From positions 1 through 8,160 of the forward strand of contig JAIJJM010000082.1 in assembly GCA_022728415.1 (NCBI GenBank): DNA of 8,160 bases. Reading direction: 5' to 3'. Under the pieces are notes generated by a model. That model worked only from the letters and a program-made list of their open reading frames with translations. It was not told the DNA's origin and ran no database searches. Each line of letters starts with the position of its first letter. The first letter of the stretch is position 1. The position numbers were made by a program, and so were the translations under genes. This stretch comes from Collinsella sp. (GTDB lineage: Bacteria > Actinomycetota > Coriobacteriia > Coriobacteriales > Coriobacteriaceae). Shown here one piece after another: positions 5,566 to 8,160 of this stretch.

Positions 5566-6318
5566 TTATCTCGTCACCTTCCTCAATTGCGCTTCCGCGT
5601 ATGCTTCTTCCTGCCAGCACTTTGTTACCAGTTTACCAATGACGTCCGCATACCCCTTATACCACTGATAATCGGTCAGGTCTGGTACCAGCTTCTGGAC
5701 ATGACGTCGTGCCAGCGTGGTCGGTAAACGACTAAACCGGTTTCCATTACAACGCCCACAAATCTTATATACCGGTACGCCATGAAACCGGGTTCTTTTT
5801 TCATCCAGAACAATCCCTTTACCCTTACACCCTCTGCACGCTGTGCTGGCTTCGCCCTTACCATGGCAATGCTGACATAGTTCCTTCACCCATTCTTCCT
5901 TGATTACAGATTCCCCGCGTCTGTAGTGTTTCACCACTTCGCGCAATACATTATAAAATCCCGTACCTGAACAATGCTCACAGCGAGCCTTACTTGCCGC
6001 AGACCTGGAGTAATCAGCAAAGGCAAAACTCACGAGGTAAGGAATAATCTGTAACCGGATTTCTTCACTCAATTTGTTCAATGTCGGGTTATCCAGTGCC
6101 ATCGCGTAATTTAGCAGGCCTTCAATCGCAAACTGAGGGTCCTGAACACCAACTTTTGCCAGAAATAAGGCCAACCCAAGTGGTGCTTTCGACTGCACCA
6201 TCCCCTGCGCTGCCATTACATCCGTAATTGTTAAACAACCGGTGCCTGTCGCTGGAGCGTCATCGCTCAATTTTGGAGATTTTGGGGAGTAATATTTTGG
6301 TAAGGCTTCAAGGTTCAT
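5566..6318 (-). CDS. quuQ: QuuQ, late gene antitermination protein Q (phage 82 Q type)
   Basis: This 250-residue protein is the phage 82-type antiterminator Q. It binds DNA near pR', joins RNA polymerase paused just after initiation, and makes it ignore terminators so that lysis genes are transcribed. The middle of the protein holds four CxxC pairs in a DnaJ-like style: CEHCSGTG (113-120), CQHCHGKG (148-155), CRGCKGKG (161-168) and CGRCNGNR (187-194), likely binding two zinc ions. The N-terminal 110 residues are helical and the C-terminus is basic. The ATG at 6318 has GGAG with good spacing and gives the usual length; the earlier in-frame start at 6348 lies inside ydfU. It is 13 bases after ydfU, so it belongs to that operon. 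The frame is intact, suggesting a working Q. Confidence 0.94.
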   Translation of the reverse strand: MNLEALPKYYSPKSPKLSDDAPATGTGCLTITDVMAAQGMVQSKAPLGLALFLAKVGVQDPQFAIEGLLNYAMALDNPTLNKLSEEIRLQIIPYLVSFAFADYSRSAASKARCEHCSGTGFYNVLREVVKHYRRGESVIKEEWVKELCQHCHGKGEASTACRGCKGKGIVLDEKRTRFHGVPVYKICGRCNGNRFSRLPTTLARRHVQKLVPDLTDYQWYKGYADVIGKLVTKCWQEEAYAEAQLRKVTR

Positions 6319-6331
6319 GCTCGTTCTCCAC

Positions 6332-7381
6332 TTACGCCAGTACGCCAATTGCCAGCGCGCGATCGATAAAACGAAATATCAGCTCCAGTTGGGAGCCATA
6401 CTTATCTTCAAATGCCACTGTATCCGTATGCAGCTCGTTGTGATGCTTTCTGCACAAAGGCAACACAAAGAGATCATGTGCTTTTGTTCCCATTCCGCCC
6501 TGCCCGTGACCAATCAGATGATGCGGATCGTCGGCTGGCATACCGCAGCAAGCACACGGCTGTGTCTTAACCCAACGTGTGTATTTCTCCTTAACCCAGC
6601 GGCGACGTTTAGGCAGCTTCATGAAAGATTCCGGAGACTCTGGATCAACGGTGATGCTTACCACCGTCTTTTCCTGTGGTGATTTTTGTTGCTGGTGGGC
6701 GTAAGGCAACGGTGCAAGATTTTTTGTGCGTTGTTTCAATATGCTGGTGGCGGTCTGCTCTCCCGGTACGATGTCGCTTTCGCGGTACACCGAGCAGATT
6801 TTTTCCGCTGGTAATCCCAGCGAACGACGCGATACAGCCTCAGGTAGTGCATCCACCACCTGATTGCAGACCGCCCACCAGGATAATTCAGCCAAAGATA
6901 ATTCCCGCTCCTGCGTACCGCTTATTGCGTGACGGATGACGTCAATCACCCATGCTGTCAGATTTTGTTGAGCAAGCAGCTCCAGTGATTCCGATGTCTG
7001 GTCACGCAGTTGGTTGTCGCAGTGCCAGCACAACACCATTGCGCCGGTACCATAACGGTGAATGACTGTTTCAGTGTGATGGTAATCGCCATTAGGCCAC
7101 TGGCAGGATGTAACATGACGTAATAGCCAGTCGGACAATGCGCCAACGCCGCCAGCAGCACGAATCACCCGTTCGTTACTAAAAAACGGCAGCAATGTTT
7201 TGTCTTCCGCCAGCGGCTGGCGAACGGCAGGAACGACTCCGGATGGCAGATTACGCATGCTTTTTGGTTCCGGTTCCACCAGCACTCGAGGATTATGAAA
7301 TATCTGTATGGATTCACGGCCCGGCTTAAGGACCACCAGCCCAAGCTCAGGCACCAGAACAGGTCTAAGTAATACCCGCAC
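6332..7381 (-). CDS. ydfU: YdfU, DUF968 protein with HNH-like zinc site
   Basis: This 349-residue protein is YdfU (DUF968). The C-terminus has a zinc-bound HNH-like core: CACC (276-279), DDPHHL (284-289) and a C-x2-HH-x3-H block (310-318), as in phage NinG/Rap-like and other HNH nucleases. An additional CWHC (118-121) occurs in the N-terminal half. A DNA-cleaving or structure-specific nuclease role is inferred, not shown. I prefer the GTG at 7381 because GGAGGT precedes it, with the stop of the upstream gene (TAA) one base before. The longer start at 7420 is another GTG without a ribosome-binding site and overlaps the upstream gene. Translation is probably coupled to the upstream 92-residue gene. 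quuQ follows 13 bases later. Confidence 0.85.
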   Translation of the reverse strand: MRVLLRPVLVPELGLVVLKPGRESIQIFHNPRVLVEPEPKSMRNLPSGVVPAVRQPLAEDKTLLPFFSNERVIRAAGGVGALSDWLLRHVTSCQWPNGDYHHTETVIHRYGTGAMVLCWHCDNQLRDQTSESLELLAQQNLTAWVIDVIRHAISGTQERELSLAELSWWAVCNQVVDALPEAVSRRSLGLPAEKICSVYRESDIVPGEQTATSILKQRTKNLAPLPYAHQQQKSPQEKTVVSITVDPESPESFMKLPKRRRWVKEKYTRWVKTQPCACCGMPADDPHHLIGHGQGGMGTKAHDLFVLPLCRKHHNELHTDTVAFEDKYGSQLELIFRFIDRALAIGVLA

Positions 7382-7382
7382 G

Positions 7383-7661
7383 TTACCTCCAGATCCGTTG
7401 CTGGAAAGTGCGGGACGCACGTGGTGGGCGTTCGGAATAAGGCAGCCTGACAGAGATTATCCAGTGCCGATAGTCGAGACTGAGAGCTTTCTTAACCTCG
7501 AACCCGCGCCTGCGGTAAGAATGAATCAGCCATTCGGCCTGTTCTGCAGTGCATGGAGGGTGCTGGAACCATTCAGACTTGAATGCGTGAGAATACCGCC
7601 CGTGCGTGCAGGCAAGAACGGGCGAATTATCAGAATTGTAATATTTTGCGTTGCGTGCCAT
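7383..7661 (-). CDS. Unnamed conserved-looking phage protein (92 residues)
   Basis: This 92-residue protein was not identified. It begins MARNAKYYNS, with GGAGAA 6 bases before the ATG at 7661. It has a possible metal-ligand cluster of Cys18, His20, His25, His34 and Cys37 (CTHGRYSHAF and FQHPPC), then an amphipathic helix (AEQAEWLIHSYRRRG) and a strand-like segment with aromatic residues (RHWIISVRL). The tail from 79 on is basic and proline-rich. No signal or membrane span is visible. It sits between rem and ydfU on the same strand, one base from ydfU, so the two are likely translated together. It may be an accessory partner of YdfU, which is inference from position only. Confidence 0.75.
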   Translation of the reverse strand: MARNAKYYNSDNSPVLACTHGRYSHAFKSEWFQHPPCTAEQAEWLIHSYRRRGFEVKKALSLDYRHWIISVRLPYSERPPRASRTFQQRIWR

Positions 7662-7727
7662 CGGTTTTCTCCGGTGGCACGGTGTTACTCAGCGGGAGTT
7701 CAGCCCCGCGCAAGATTGTAGATGAGT

Positions 7728-7979
7728 TTATTCTCCTGAAAAAGCAGAAAAGCCAGCTTTTATTCCGATCTCTTTCAATGCCTGTAATGAAGTGACAAAC
7801 TCACCTTCGCGCAAGATAAATCCGTCCGTGACCCGAGCATCCACAAAATTAATTAACGCAGCCCCATTCTTTCGCAAACACATAATGCGGTAATGACTAA
7901 CAAGATTTCCATTTTCAACGCACACAGCATAGAGGCCATCTTCACAAAAAATTTTACGCAGTTCTTCGATGTTCATCAT
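7728..7979 (-). CDS. rem: Rem, uncharacterised Qin prophage protein
   Basis: This 83-residue protein matches Rem of Qin in sequence and position. It opens MMNIEELRKIFCEDG, has strand-rich central repeats (YRIMCLRKNGAALINFVD) and an acidic-to-hydrophobic C-terminus; no known domain or membrane span is visible. Two adjacent ATG codons (7979, 7976) are both possible; AAGGA lies 5 bases before the first. It is the first gene after a candidate promoter and is separated from the next gene by 66 bases. In K-12 the hok/relBE toxin region lies on the other side. Function is unknown. Confidence 0.85.
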   Translation of the reverse strand: MMNIEELRKIFCEDGLYAVCVENGNLVSHYRIMCLRKNGAALINFVDARVTDGFILREGEFVTSLQALKEIGIKAGFSAFSGE

Positions 7980-8057
7980 CAGAATCCTTCCGGATAATTA
8001 GCTCTCCCCTTTAAGGGACCATCCCTCTTATCCCTGCGCGCTACTTAAGTATTTTTG

Positions 8058-8087
8058 ATTCTATTCCGGCACCGTCCAGAACTTCAA
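8058..8087 (-). promoter_or_regulatory. Candidate promoter for rem and the downstream quuQ operon
   Basis: The minus strand carries TTGAAG (8087-8082), an 18-base spacer and TAGAAT (8063-8058), 78 bases before rem. It lies just past a terminator that insulates it from the preceding unit. CCCTT and AAGGG flanking position 8011 and a repeated ATCCCT (8021-8036) occur in the leader and could be a regulator site, but they are too short to judge. Confidence 0.5.
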
Positions 8088-8109
8088 ACGCGTTGAAAAT
8101 AAAAACAAA

Positions 8110-8127
8110 AACCCGCCGAAGCGGGTT
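8110..8127 (-). terminator. Intrinsic terminator of the upstream minus-strand unit
   Basis: AACCCGC and GCGGGTT (8110-8116 and 8121-8127) form a 7-bp stem closed by a UUCG loop on the minus strand, followed by TTTTTGTTTTTATTTT. It ends transcripts entering from the right, probably the hokD/relBE region by synteny with Qin. Confidence 0.85.
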
Positions 8128-8160
8128 AAGTGCGGGTGCGTTGAGGATGCCTGACACATC

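Noticed and set aside
6958..7161. Second minus-strand frame inside ydfU as a nested gene, by analogy with rzoQ.
   Set aside because: No ribosome-binding site, no signal or domain; the main frame explains the region.
6317..7721. Long plus-strand frames opposite quuQ, ydfU and the 92-residue gene (6317-6682, 6676-6939, 7308-7721).
   Set aside because: They are antisense shadows of well-supported minus-strand genes, lack good ribosome-binding sites and encode no recognisable protein.

Overview
The window is part of a defective lambdoid prophage in an Escherichia coli or Shigella chromosome. Gene content and order match the late/lysis side of the Qin prophage of E. coli K-12. I recognise ydfO, gnsB, ynfN, ynfQ, cspI, rzpQ/rzoQ, rrrQ, ydfR, essQ, ynfU, cspB, cspF, quuQ, ydfU and rem from their protein sequences and order. 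No database search was possible, so names rest on recognition and synteny.

Layout from right to left, the direction in which most genes are read (minus strand). At the right end a UUCG-loop terminator closes a transcript that enters from beyond the window. A candidate promoter then starts a group made of rem, an unnamed 92-residue gene, ydfU (DUF968, HNH-like zinc site) and quuQ, the late antiterminator Q. Just past quuQ lies a near-consensus promoter followed about 40 bases later by a strong hairpin terminator, the expected late promoter pR' and its terminator tR'. In an ordinary lambdoid phage the lysis genes would follow directly. Here about 1.8 kb of cargo intervenes: a 29-residue membrane peptide gene and cspF (both plus), cspB with its long cold-shock leader (minus), a possible decayed Cys-rich gene in the cspB 3' region, and ynfU (plus, zinc ribbon).

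Next comes a tightly packed lysis cassette on the minus strand: essQ (pinholin), ydfR (unknown), rrrQ (signal-arrest-release endolysin) and rzpQ with rzoQ nested inside it (spanins). Beyond it is a second cold-shock unit, cspI followed by ynfQ, a zinc-ribbon microprotein that begins with ATT, then a terminator, ynfN, and gnsB with its own promoter and terminator. The left end carries ydfO on the plus strand, convergent with gnsB, and possibly the tail of another gene.

How the genes work together: QuuQ should load onto RNA polymerase paused near pR' and let it pass tR' and the cspB terminator to reach the lysis genes. EssQ depolarises the inner membrane, which releases RrrQ; RrrQ cuts peptidoglycan; RzpQ and RzoQ then fuse the membranes. 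The csp, ynfQ and ynfU genes look like host-benefit cargo with their own promoters. cspI and cspB share a promoter layout, a long leader and a hairpin element just before the ribosome-binding site, all typical of cold-induced cspA paralogues. cspF lacks that leader and most nucleic-acid-binding aromatic residues. I see no tRNA, rRNA, CRISPR array, insertion sequence or attachment site. Most of the window is known Qin content; the least explained parts are the cspB 3' region, the 29-residue peptide, the 92-residue gene and the hairpin in front of ynfU.
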